The position numbers and the translations under genes are program-made. Below the pieces are notes generated by a model that was not told where the DNA came from, made no database searches, and worked only from the letters and a program-made list of their open reading frames with translations. Of a stretch of DNA of 64,000 nucleotides, positions 1-7,447 are shown in pieces. Source of the DNA: Streptomyces poonensis (lineage in GTDB: Bacteria > Actinomycetota > Actinomycetes > Streptomycetales > Streptomycetaceae); assembly GCF_014650915.1 (NCBI RefSeq), contig NZ_BMVW01000001.1:868001-932000 (forward strand). The letters run 5' to 3'. The stretch's first letter is position 1; every line of letters starts with the position of its first letter.

Positions 1-153
1 GCGCCCACCGGCTTCCCCGCACGCCTCTGCACGCCTTCACCACCTGGGCGTTCTCCCGCTTCGGGGGCCATTGTCAGTGGGCTGGGGTAGCTTCCGAAGG
101 ACCGGCGGGCGAAGGAGCCCGCGACGGCGAGCAGAGCTACCAGGGGTGGGGCG

Positions 154-1164
154 ATGGGCAACGGTACGGCGACGGCGGATCTCGACGTGCAGCTGGAGAA
201 GCACCGGGTCGAGCTGACCGGTTACTGCTACCGGATGCTCGGCTCGTCCTTCGAGGCCGAGGACGCGGTGCAGGACACGCTGGTGCGGGCCTGGCGCAGC
301 TACGAGAAGTTCGAGGGCCGCTCCTCGCTCCGCTCGTGGCTGTACCGCATCGCGACGAACGTCTGCCTGGACATGCTGAACGCGGGCAACAAGCGGGCGC
401 GCCCCGTGGACCTCACGGACGCGACGCCGCTCGCGCAGGCGGCCCTGTCCCCCCGCCCGGACCACACCTGGCTGGAGCCGGTGCCGGACGCGCGCGTGCT
501 CCCCTCGGTCAGCGACCCCGCGGAGGCGGCCGTGGCGAAGGAATCGGTACGACTGGCGTTCATGGCGGCCCTGCAGAAGCTGCCGCCCAAGCAGCGGGCC
601 GTGCTCATCCTGCGCGAGGTGCTGGCCTGGAAGGCGAGCGAGGTCGCCGAGCTCCTCGGCACCTCGGTCGCCTCGGTCAACAGCGCTCTCCAGCGGGCCC
701 GGGCGACCCTGGCGGAGTCCCAGGGCCAGGAGGCGGACGGCGATGTCTCCGACGAGCTGGACGAGGAGCAGCGCAAGCTCCTCGACCGCTACGTGGCCGC
801 CTTCGAGGGGTACGACATGCAGGCGCTGACCGCGCTGCTGCACGAGGACGCCATCATGACGATGCCGCCGTTCGACCTGTGGCTGCGCGGCACCGGCGAC
901 ATCACGGGCTTCATGACGACGATCGGCGCGGCCTGCGCGGGCTCGCGCCTGATGCCGGTCGCGGTGAACGGGCTGCCGGGCTTCGCCCACTACAAGCCGG
1001 ACCCGGAGCGGGGCGGCTTCACCCCGTGGGCGATCCAGGTGCTGGAGCTCTCAGGGGGGCGGCTCGTCGGCCTCCACTGCTTCCTCGACACCGCCCGGTG
1101 GTTCCCGCTCTTCGAGCTGCCCGCCCACCTCGATGTCGAAGGGAAGCCCGACGAGGGCGAGTAG
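154..1164 (+). CDS. ECF sigma factor with C-terminal SnoaL-like domain
   Basis: This 336-residue protein is a group 4 (ECF) RNA polymerase sigma factor. Region 2 lies at about residues 15-80 (DAVQDTLVRAW, then SLRSWLYRIATNVCLD). Region 4, with its helix-turn-helix, is at about 142-182 (LPPKQRAVLILREV, then ASEVAELLGTSVASVNSALQ). From about residue 205 a SnoaL/NTF2-like domain follows (LLDRYVAAFEGYDMQALTALL), as in the SigG/SigJ-type ECFs (TIGR02960-like), where the tail modulates activity in place of a membrane anti-sigma factor. ATG at 154 is preceded by a GGGTGGGG ribosome-binding site. The 3' end overlaps the convergent STAS gene by about 114 bp. Target promoters cannot be read from the sequence. 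Confidence 0.93.
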   Translation: MGNGTATADLDVQLEKHRVELTGYCYRMLGSSFEAEDAVQDTLVRAWRSYEKFEGRSSLRSWLYRIATNVCLDMLNAGNKRARPVDLTDATPLAQAALSPRPDHTWLEPVPDARVLPSVSDPAEAAVAKESVRLAFMAALQKLPPKQRAVLILREVLAWKASEVAELLGTSVASVNSALQRARATLAESQGQEADGDVSDELDEEQRKLLDRYVAAFEGYDMQALTALLHEDAIMTMPPFDLWLRGTGDITGFMTTIGAACAGSRLMPVAVNGLPGFAHYKPDPERGGFTPWAIQVLELSGGRLVGLHCFLDTARWFPLFELPAHLDVEGKPDEGE

Positions 1165-1410
1165 CGCGCTCAGCGCCGGGCCGGGGTTGCGCAGCCGGAT
1201 GCGGCCCCCGGCCCGGCGGGCGGCGAGCTGGAGCCGGGCGAGCACGTCGACGGCGGCCAGCCCGGGCGGGCCGATCCCGCCGACGTCGCACACGACGACG
1301 CCCGCTCCGGTGGCCTCCAGCCGCGTGCGGACGTCGGCGCTCAGCCGGGGCACCTCGTCTCTGGTGAGGGGGCCCGGCAGCACGAGTACGGCGGGGGTCG
1401 TCGCTTCCAC
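1051..1410 (-). CDS. STAS-domain protein (anti-sigma antagonist-like)
   Basis: This 119-residue protein has the STAS fold pattern: a beta-rich start (AVLVLPGPLTRDEVPRL), a central VVVCDVGGIGPPGLAAVDVL strand-helix, then ARLQLAARRAGGRIRLRNP. STAS proteins usually act as anti-anti-sigma factors switched by phosphorylation of a Ser/Thr in a D-(S/T)-S-G motif. Here that position reads GPPGLAA, with no Ser or Thr, so classical phospho-switching looks absent. The GTG start at 1410 has no obvious Shine-Dalgarno site. The gene converges on and overlaps the ECF sigma gene, which suggests a link to it, but an organic-solvent-type (MlaB-like) STAS role is equally possible. Confidence 0.75.
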   Translation of the reverse strand: MEATTPAVLVLPGPLTRDEVPRLSADVRTRLEATGAGVVVCDVGGIGPPGLAAVDVLARLQLAARRAGGRIRLRNPGPALSALLALVGLPFDIEVGGQLEEREPPGGVEEAVEADEPPP

Positions 1411-1620
1411 GTGCGTAATGACCGGGCGGCTGCCGGAAACTCATCGGTAGCCGGTCGTGAGGGGGCACGACCGTCGTGGCCCGCAGCGTGAGATCACATT
1501 GACCCCGGCCGATCTTGGCCGGAGGGTTAGCTGTATGCCCCATGTACCAGCCTTGCAGGTGTTCTCTTCAACGGTTCTCGCCGCTGGCCTCCCGACCGTC
1601 CGAACCATCCGGGAGGTGCC

Positions 1621-2541
1621 GTGCAAGGGGTGCTGACGGGCTTCGCGGTCATCGCCGTCGTCATCGGCGTCGGCTACTGGCTCGGCCGGGGCGGCCATCT
1701 CGGCGAGCACGGACGCGAGGTGCTGACCCGGCTCGCCTTCCACGTGGCCTCACCGGCACTGCTGTTCACCACGCTCGCGCAGGCCGACCTGTCGGTGGTC
1801 TTCTCCAGCCGACTGCTGGTCACGGCGCTCAGCACGGCGGCGGTGATGGGCGCCTTCGTCGCAGTGGGCGTCGTACGCGGCTGGGGCGTGGGCCGGACCA
1901 CGATCGGCGCGCTGTGCTCGGGTTACGTCAACTCCGGCAACCTCGGCATCCCGATCGCCGTGTACGTGCTGGGCGACGCCTCGCTGGTGGCGCCGGTGCT
2001 GCTGTTCCAGCTCGTCCTGCTCGCACCCGTGGCGCTGACGATCCTCGACCTGTCGGGCAACGGCGCGAAGGGCCCGCTGTGGCGGCGGCTGCTCACCCCG
2101 CTGCGCAACCCGATAGCCGTCGGCTCGCTGCTGGGGGTGGCGGTGGCGGCGACCGGCCTGCCCGTACCGGACCCGGTGATGGACCCGCTGACGCTGATCG
2201 GCAACATGTCCGTCCCGGCGGTGCTGCTGGCCTTCGGCATCTCCCTGGTCGGCAGCACCATGCCCGCGCAGGGAGCGGACCGGTACCCGGTGCTGCTGTC
2301 GGTGGCGCTGAAGTCGGTGGGTCAGCCGGTGGTGGCCTGGGCGCTGGCGGCGGGGGTCTTCGGGCTGCGCGGGGCGCAACTGCTCGACGTGGTGGTGACG
2401 TCCGCGCTGCCGGCCGCGCAGAACATGTACACGTACGCCAGTCAGTACCGGGTGGCGGAGCGGTTGGCGCGGGACGCGGTGCTGTTGTCGACGGTGGTTT
2501 CGGTGCCGGTGCTGGTGGGGGTGGCGGCGTTGTTGGGGTGA
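1621..2541 (+). CDS. AEC family transporter (auxin efflux carrier / malonate type)
   Basis: This 306-residue integral membrane protein has about eight to ten hydrophobic segments in two halves around a polar centre (LSGNGAKGPLWRRLLTPLRN, about residues 140-160), the layout of the AEC (PF03547) family. The N-terminal GFAVIAVVIGVGYWLGRGG and the SGNLGIPIAVYVLG motif near residue 105 are typical. Members export or exchange organic anions such as malonate; the substrate cannot be predicted. The GTG start at 1621 follows GGGAGGTGCC. The gene is monocistronic and converges with the Uma2 gene 16 bp downstream. Confidence 0.88.
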   Translation: MQGVLTGFAVIAVVIGVGYWLGRGGHLGEHGREVLTRLAFHVASPALLFTTLAQADLSVVFSSRLLVTALSTAAVMGAFVAVGVVRGWGVGRTTIGALCSGYVNSGNLGIPIAVYVLGDASLVAPVLLFQLVLLAPVALTILDLSGNGAKGPLWRRLLTPLRNPIAVGSLLGVAVAATGLPVPDPVMDPLTLIGNMSVPAVLLAFGISLVGSTMPAQGADRYPVLLSVALKSVGQPVVAWALAAGVFGLRGAQLLDVVVTSALPAAQNMYTYASQYRVAERLARDAVLLSTVVSVPVLVGVAALLG

Positions 2542-2557
2542 GCCGCGCCGCCGTGCT

Positions 2558-3142
2558 TCAGTCCTCGGGGAACTCGCCGGTGTCGATGTCGAGGTCGAAG
2601 GGGGCGGGGAGCCTGAGTTTCTCGCCGAACTTGACGGCGCTCAGGGTGCGGTAGACGTCGCCCCTCGGTTCGCCGTAGAGGGTCGCGGTGGGGCCTCCGG
2701 GGGCCCAGCGGTCCACGAGGAGGTAGAGCGGGATGCCCGCGGCGGCGTAGGCGGCGGGCTTGCTAACGCGGTCGTGGCGGACGCTGGACTTCGAGGTGAC
2801 CTCCACCGCGAGCTCGGCGAGGGGGGCGGGAATGTGGGTGTCCGCCTCCGTGTGCTCGGGCATCGGGGTCACCAGGATGTCCGGGATCAGCATGCCGAGA
2901 CGGGACGGCACCGAGATCGCCATGGTCTGGAAGACCTTCCAGTCCTGCGGGACCACTGAGTAGAGGCGACGATGGATATGTTCCGCGATGACGTTGTGGC
3001 TGACTCCGGGAGCAGGTGACACGGTGATGATCCCCTCGATGATCTCCACCTTGCTGCCCTCGGGCCATTCCATCTCCTCCCAGAACCGGACGAGGTCGTC
3101 CCAGCTCTGCTCGGGGTCGTGGCTCACGGTGAGTGCGCTCAT
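2558..3142 (-). CDS. Uma2 family (DUF820) putative endonuclease, copy 1
   Basis: This 194-residue protein has the DUF820/Uma2 restriction-endonuclease-like fold: VEIIEGIITVSPAPG near residues 32-46, PDILVTP near 92 and the EVTSKSSVRHDRV stretch near 115, consistent with a PD-(D/E)xK core (Asp, then E-x-S/K). It ends with the usual KPAAYAAAGIPLYLLVDRW strand-helix-strand. The ATG at 3142 is preceded by AGGAGACC. Function is unknown for the family in Streptomyces, where many paralogs occur. This is one of four copies in the window and the most divergent in its N-terminus. Confidence 0.85.
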   Translation of the reverse strand: MSALTVSHDPEQSWDDLVRFWEEMEWPEGSKVEIIEGIITVSPAPGVSHNVIAEHIHRRLYSVVPQDWKVFQTMAISVPSRLGMLIPDILVTPMPEHTEADTHIPAPLAELAVEVTSKSSVRHDRVSKPAAYAAAGIPLYLLVDRWAPGGPTATLYGEPRGDVYRTLSAVKFGEKLRLPAPFDLDIDTGEFPED

Positions 3143-3247
3143 GGCGGTCTCCTAACGGTCATCACCGATCCCAGCATGCCGAACGGGACCGGCGGCGGTC
3201 CACCGATCCCGTTCACCCGAACGAGGGTTCCCCTGGTCAGGCGCTGA

Positions 3248-4531
3248 TCAGGCGATACGTTCCAGCACCACCGGCGACGCCGTGAAGTCGGTCCCCGGCG
3301 CCGCGATGTCGTACGAGCCCTCGACCGCCTGGAGCGCGTACTCGAAGCGCTCCGGGGTGTCCGTGTGGAGGGTCAGCAGGGGCTGGCCCTCGGTCACCGT
3401 GTCGCCCGGCTTGGCGTGGAGCTCGACGCCCGCCGCCGCCTGCACGGGGTCCTCCTTGCGGGCGCGGCCGGCGCCCAGGCGCCAGGCGGCGAGACCGATG
3501 TCGTAGGCGTCGAGGCGGGTGAGGACGCCGGAGGCGCCCGCCTTCACCACGTGCTGCTCCTTCGACGTGGGCAGCTCCGCGTCCGGGTCGCCGCCCTGGG
3601 CCGCGATCATCCGGCGCCAGACGTCCATCGCCGAGCCGTCCGCGAGGGCCTTGGCCGGGTCGGCGTCCTTGATGCCCGCAGCCTCCAGCATTTCGCGGGC
3701 CAGCGCGATCGTCAGCTCGACCACGTCCGCCGGACCGCCGCCCGCCAGGACCTCGACCGACTCGCGGACCTCGAGCGCGTTGCCCGCGGTCAGGCCGAGC
3801 GGGGTGGACATGTCCGTGAGGAGCGCGACCGTCTTCACGCCGTGGTCCGTGCCGAGGCCGACCATCGTGGAGGCCAGCTCGCGGGCGTCGTCCAGGGTCT
3901 TCATGAAGGCACCGGAGCCGACCTTCACGTCCAGGACCAGGGAGCCGGTGCCCTCGGCGATCTTCTTCGACATGATCGAGGAGGCGATCAGCGGGATGGC
4001 CTCGACCGTGGCGGTGACGTCGCGGAGTGCGTACAGCTTCTTGTCGGCGGGGGCCAGGCCGTCACCGGCGGCGCAGATCACCGCGCCGACGCCGTCCAGG
4101 ACGGACAGCATCTCCTCGTTGGAGAGGAGCGCACGCCAGCCGGGGATCGACTCCAGCTTGTCGAGCGTGCCGCCCGTGTGGCCGAGGCCCCGGCCCGAGA
4201 GCTGGGGCACGGCGGCACCGCAGGCGGCGACCAGCGGGGCCAGCGGGAGCGTGATCTTGTCGCCGACGCCGCCCGTGGAGTGCTTGTCGGCGGTGGGACG
4301 GGAGAGGGACGAGAAGTCCATGCGCTCGCCGGAGGCGATCATCGCCGCCGTCCAGCGGGCGATCTCCTGGCGGTTCATGCCGTTGAGGAGGACGGCCATC
4401 GCGAGCGCGGACATCTGCTCGTCGGCGACCTCCCCGCGGGTGTACGCGTCGATGACCCAGTCGATCTGCGCGTCGCTGAGCTCGCCGCGGTCCCGCTTGG
4501 TGCGGATGACGGAGATGGCGTCCATGGCCAT
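3248..4531 (-). CDS. deoA: Thymidine phosphorylase
   Basis: Pyrimidine-nucleoside phosphorylase of the glycosyltransferase-3 fold, cleaving thymidine or deoxyuridine with phosphate. The 427-residue product starts MAMDAISVIRTKRDRGELS. It shows the small alpha domain, the phosphate-binding KHSTGGVGDKITLPLAP motif near residue 82, GRGLGHTGGTLDKLES, the MSKKIAEGTGSLVLDVKVG segment near 190, and the C-terminal PYNP domain (LHAKPGDTVTEGQPLL). An in-frame extension to 4867 exists but overlaps cdd and has no homology-like sequence, so ATG at 4531, behind GGAAGGAACCCC, is chosen. It is last in the transporter-cdd-deoA row, separated from cdd by about 100 bp with a hairpin. Confidence 0.95.
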   Translation of the reverse strand: MAMDAISVIRTKRDRGELSDAQIDWVIDAYTRGEVADEQMSALAMAVLLNGMNRQEIARWTAAMIASGERMDFSSLSRPTADKHSTGGVGDKITLPLAPLVAACGAAVPQLSGRGLGHTGGTLDKLESIPGWRALLSNEEMLSVLDGVGAVICAAGDGLAPADKKLYALRDVTATVEAIPLIASSIMSKKIAEGTGSLVLDVKVGSGAFMKTLDDARELASTMVGLGTDHGVKTVALLTDMSTPLGLTAGNALEVRESVEVLAGGGPADVVELTIALAREMLEAAGIKDADPAKALADGSAMDVWRRMIAAQGGDPDAELPTSKEQHVVKAGASGVLTRLDAYDIGLAAWRLGAGRARKEDPVQAAAGVELHAKPGDTVTEGQPLLTLHTDTPERFEYALQAVEGSYDIAAPGTDFTASPVVLERIA

Positions 4532-4564
4532 GTTGAGGGGTTCCTTCCGTGGGGTGCGAAGGGT

Positions 4565-4606
4565 GCGGCCCCTCCGGGCGGCGCTGAGACAGCTCGGAGG
4601 GGCCGC
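4565..4606 (-). terminator. Intercistronic hairpin between cdd and deoA
   Basis: A perfect 12-bp inverted repeat (4565-4576 with 4595-4606; arms gcggcccctccg / cggaggggccgc) and an 18-nt loop lie in the gap between the cdd stop and the deoA start, on the transcribed minus strand. There is no U-tract. It could be a partial terminator, a processing site or a 3'-end stabiliser that lowers deoA expression relative to the upstream genes. Confidence 0.6.
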
Positions 4607-4635
4607 GAGGGAATTACATGGGTTACTGCTCGGGC

Positions 4636-5043
4636 TTACTGCTTCGTGAGGTGCCCCGGCCCGAAGGCCTGCGGCAGCATCTCCGACAGCGGCAGGATGC
4701 CCGCCGGGGTCTCCAGCAGGAGGTCCGGCCCGCCGAACTCGTACAGCAGCTGGCGGCAGCGGCCGCAGGGGACGAGGATCTGGCTCTCGCCGTCGACGCA
4801 GGTGAAGTGCGTCAGCCGGCCGCCACCCGTCCGCTGGAGCTCGGAGACCAGTCCGCACTCGGCGCACAGGCCGAGACCGTAGCTGGCGTTCTCCACGTTG
4901 CAGCCGGAGACGATCCGGCCGTCGTCGACCAGGGCGGCGACACCGACCGGGTAGCCGGAGTACGGGGCGTACGCCCGGGACATGGCCTCCCTGGCCACCC
5001 CACGCAGCTTCTCCCAGTCCACCTCGGCCGGTGCGTCCGTCAC
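4636..5043 (-). CDS. cdd: Cytidine deaminase
   Basis: This 135-residue homotetrameric-type cytidine deaminase converts cytidine or deoxycytidine to uridine. The zinc site is visible: GCNVENASYGLGLCAECG gives the first Cys plus the active-site Glu region, and PCGRCRQLL gives the second Cys pair. The N-terminal substrate segment is AMSRAYAPYSGYPVGVAAL. The start is GTG at 5043, overlapping the stop of the upstream permease gene as GTGA, so translation is probably coupled. Its position between the nucleoside ABC transporter and deoA implies salvage of imported pyrimidine nucleosides. Confidence 0.96.
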   Translation of the reverse strand: MTDAPAEVDWEKLRGVAREAMSRAYAPYSGYPVGVAALVDDGRIVSGCNVENASYGLGLCAECGLVSELQRTGGGRLTHFTCVDGESQILVPCGRCRQLLYEFGGPDLLLETPAGILPLSEMLPQAFGPGHLTKQ

Positions 5044-6308
5044 TTGCCCTGCCCCTTCCGGTACGGCATGCCGTCCGCCTTCGGCATCCGCAGCCGCTGC
5101 GCGGAGAACGCGAGGACGACCAGCGTGATGACGTACGGCGTGGCGGACACGACCTGGTTCGGGACCTCGTTGGTGCCCGCGTACCAGGCGAAGACCAGCA
5201 CGCCGACGACGAAGGTGATCGCGGCCTGGACGTACTTCTTCCGGATCGCCACCCAGATGGCGCCGATGACCAGCAGGATCGCGCCGAGCAGCAGCAGCGC
5301 GTGGACGTTCTCGGAGCCGCCGCGCAGGTTGAGGCTGTCGGTGTAGCCGAACAGGCCGGCGCCGAGGGCGAGGCCGCCCGGCATCCAGTTGCCGAAGATC
5401 ATCGCGGCGAGACCGATGTAGCCGCGGCCGCTGGTCTGGCCCTCCAGGTAGAAGGGGTTGGCCACGATGGAGAGGAAGACACCGCCGAGGCCGGCCAGAC
5501 CGCCGGAGATGATCACGGCCAGGTACTTGTACTTGTAGACGTTCACGCCGAGGGACTCGGCCGCGACCGGGTTCTCACCGCAGGAGCGCAGGCGCAGACC
5601 GAAGGACGTGCGCCACAGGATCCACCAGGTGGCCGGGATCAGCGCGACGGCGATCAGGGTCAGCCAGGAGACGTCGGTGACCAGGCCGCCGAGCAGGCCC
5701 GCGAGGTCCGAGATCAGGAACCAGCCGTGGGCGTTGAGGTCGCTGAGCGCGGACGAGAGCCCGGGGATCGTGAAGTCGCCCAGGGACTCCACCGGCGGGG
5801 ACTGCTTGGCCGTACCGCCCTCGACGCCCTCGAAGGCGAGCGGGGCGAGGTAGCGGGTGGCGCCGAGGGCGAGGATGTTGATCGCCACACCGGAGACGAT
5901 GTGGTTCACGTTGAAGGTGACGGTGACGATCGCGTGCAGCAGGCCGCCGATCGCGCCGCCGACGATGCCCAGCAGGACGCCGGTCCACGGACCCCACTGG
6001 TAACCGGCCCAGGCGCCGAACCAGGTGCCGAGGATCAGCATGCCCTCGAGGCCGATGTTGACGACGCCCGCGCGCTCGGCCCACAGGCCGCCGAGACCGG
6101 CGAGCCCGATCGGGACGGCCAGCTCCAGCGCGGTGGACATCTGGCTGACGTTGGTGATGCCGTCGGCGCCGGTGATCAGGCGGACGAGCGAGACCAGGGC
6201 CAGTCCGCCCGCGATGATCAGCAGTGTGGCGGGCAGCGACAGCCGACGGCCGGCGGGCGCCGCGGACGACTCCCGCGTGGGCTGGTTGAGGTCGGTAACC
6301 GTGGTCAT
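5040..6308 (-). CDS. Nucleoside-type ABC transporter permease (BmpB-like, second subunit)
   Basis: This 422-residue permease of the BPD_transp_2 family (PF02653) pairs with BMP/PnrA-type binding proteins. An N-terminal soluble tail (MTTVTDLNQPTRESS) is followed by about nine hydrophobic segments. Family marks include GLGGLWAERAGVVNIGLEG near residue 75, the equivalent of the ribose/nucleoside permease signature, SCGENPVAAESLGVNV near 250 and FGNWMPGGLALGAGLFGYT near 310. ATG at 6308 overlaps the stop of the preceding permease gene as ATGA; a longer in-frame ORF to 6548 runs inside that gene and is rejected. The 3' end overlaps cdd by 4 nt. Confidence 0.93.
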   Translation of the reverse strand: MTTVTDLNQPTRESSAAPAGRRLSLPATLLIIAGGLALVSLVRLITGADGITNVSQMSTALELAVPIGLAGLGGLWAERAGVVNIGLEGMLILGTWFGAWAGYQWGPWTGVLLGIVGGAIGGLLHAIVTVTFNVNHIVSGVAINILALGATRYLAPLAFEGVEGGTAKQSPPVESLGDFTIPGLSSALSDLNAHGWFLISDLAGLLGGLVTDVSWLTLIAVALIPATWWILWRTSFGLRLRSCGENPVAAESLGVNVYKYKYLAVIISGGLAGLGGVFLSIVANPFYLEGQTSGRGYIGLAAMIFGNWMPGGLALGAGLFGYTDSLNLRGGSENVHALLLLGAILLVIGAIWVAIRKKYVQAAITFVVGVLVFAWYAGTNEVPNQVVSATPYVITLVVLAFSAQRLRMPKADGMPYRKGQGK

Positions 6309-7447
6309 CGGCCCGCCACCTCCTGCTTCTCGGTCTTGTTGTCGGAGGAGGAGGCGGATGCGCCGAGGACGTGGCCCGCGGCGAGCTCCGCGCCGACCCG
6401 GCGCTGCTGGCGGCGCAGACCCCACTCGCGGACGGCCTCGTACGAGACGACGACCGCGAGGACGATCAGGCCCTGCATGATGACCGCGATCTCCTTGTCG
6501 TACCCGTGGAAGTCCAGCTCGGGCGAGGCCTTGTCGAGCCAGGCCCACAGCAGGGCCGCGAAGGCGATACCGGTCGGGTTGTTGCGGCCGAGCAGGGCGA
6601 TGCCGATGCCCAGGAAGCCGATGCCGGTCGGGAAGTTCAGGCTGTACGTGTGGGTGTCGCCGAGCAGGATCGGCAGGCCCGCGAGGCCCGAGATGGCGCC
6701 GGAGAGCAGCATGGCGGTGAGCACCATGCGCTTGGGGTCGACACCGCTGGCCGCGGCGGCGGACTCCGAGGCGCCGGAGGCGCGCAGGTCGAAGCCGAAG
6801 CGGGTGCGGTTGAGGACGACCCAGTAGCCGATGCCGAGCAGTACGGCGATGATCACGAAGCCGTAGATCTCACCGGCCGCGCCCATGTCGATGCCGGGCA
6901 GCCAGCCGGACTCGTGCATCTCGCCGGTGGTGTTGTTGTTGCCGACCTTGACGCCGAAGACGGTGGGCAGCCAGAGGTAGCCGATGACGGCGGTCGCGAT
7001 CGAGTTGAGCATGATCGTCGCCACGACCTCGCTGACGCCGCGGGTGACCTTCAGGACACCGGCGATGCCCGACCAGAAGGCGCCGGTGAGCAGCGCGGTC
7101 AGGAGCAGCAGCGGGATCTGGAGCGGTGCCGGGAGCGCCACGTGGGCGCCGACGATCGCGGCGGCCATGGCGGCGAGCTGGTACTGGCCGTCGACGCCGA
7201 TGTTGAACAGGTTCATGCGGAAGCCGATGGCCACCGCGAGGGCCGCGATGTAGTACATCGAGGCCTGGTTGATGATCAGGACCTGGATGTCGGAGTACGT
7301 GGCCTGCTCGAACATCAGCGTGTACGGCTCGACCGGGTTCTTGCCCGACGCGATCAGCACGATCGAGGTCAGGGCGAAGGCCACGGCGAGCGCGATGACC
7401 GGCCCGGCCACCGCGAGGAGCACGCGCTCCTTGTCGAACTTCTTCAT
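6305..7447 (-). CDS. Nucleoside-type ABC transporter permease (first subunit)
   Basis: This 380-residue integral membrane protein begins MKKFDKERVLLAVAGPVIALA. It has about eight to ten transmembrane segments, with IGFRMNLFNIGVDGQYQLAA near residue 78 and LRASGASESAAAASGVD near 225 marking the BPD_transp_2 family of sugar/nucleoside permeases. It forms the heterodimeric channel with the adjacent 422-residue permease. The ATG at 7447 shares one base with the stop of the ATPase gene (TGATG), so the four transporter/cdd genes from 9075 to 4636 form a tightly coupled unit. A short charged C-terminal tail (SASSSDNKTEKQEVAGR) is cytoplasmic. Confidence 0.93.
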   Translation of the reverse strand: MKKFDKERVLLAVAGPVIALAVAFALTSIVLIASGKNPVEPYTLMFEQATYSDIQVLIINQASMYYIAALAVAIGFRMNLFNIGVDGQYQLAAMAAAIVGAHVALPAPLQIPLLLLTALLTGAFWSGIAGVLKVTRGVSEVVATIMLNSIATAVIGYLWLPTVFGVKVGNNNTTGEMHESGWLPGIDMGAAGEIYGFVIIAVLLGIGYWVVLNRTRFGFDLRASGASESAAAASGVDPKRMVLTAMLLSGAISGLAGLPILLGDTHTYSLNFPTGIGFLGIGIALLGRNNPTGIAFAALLWAWLDKASPELDFHGYDKEIAVIMQGLIVLAVVVSYEAVREWGLRRQQRRVGAELAAGHVLGASASSSDNKTEKQEVAGR

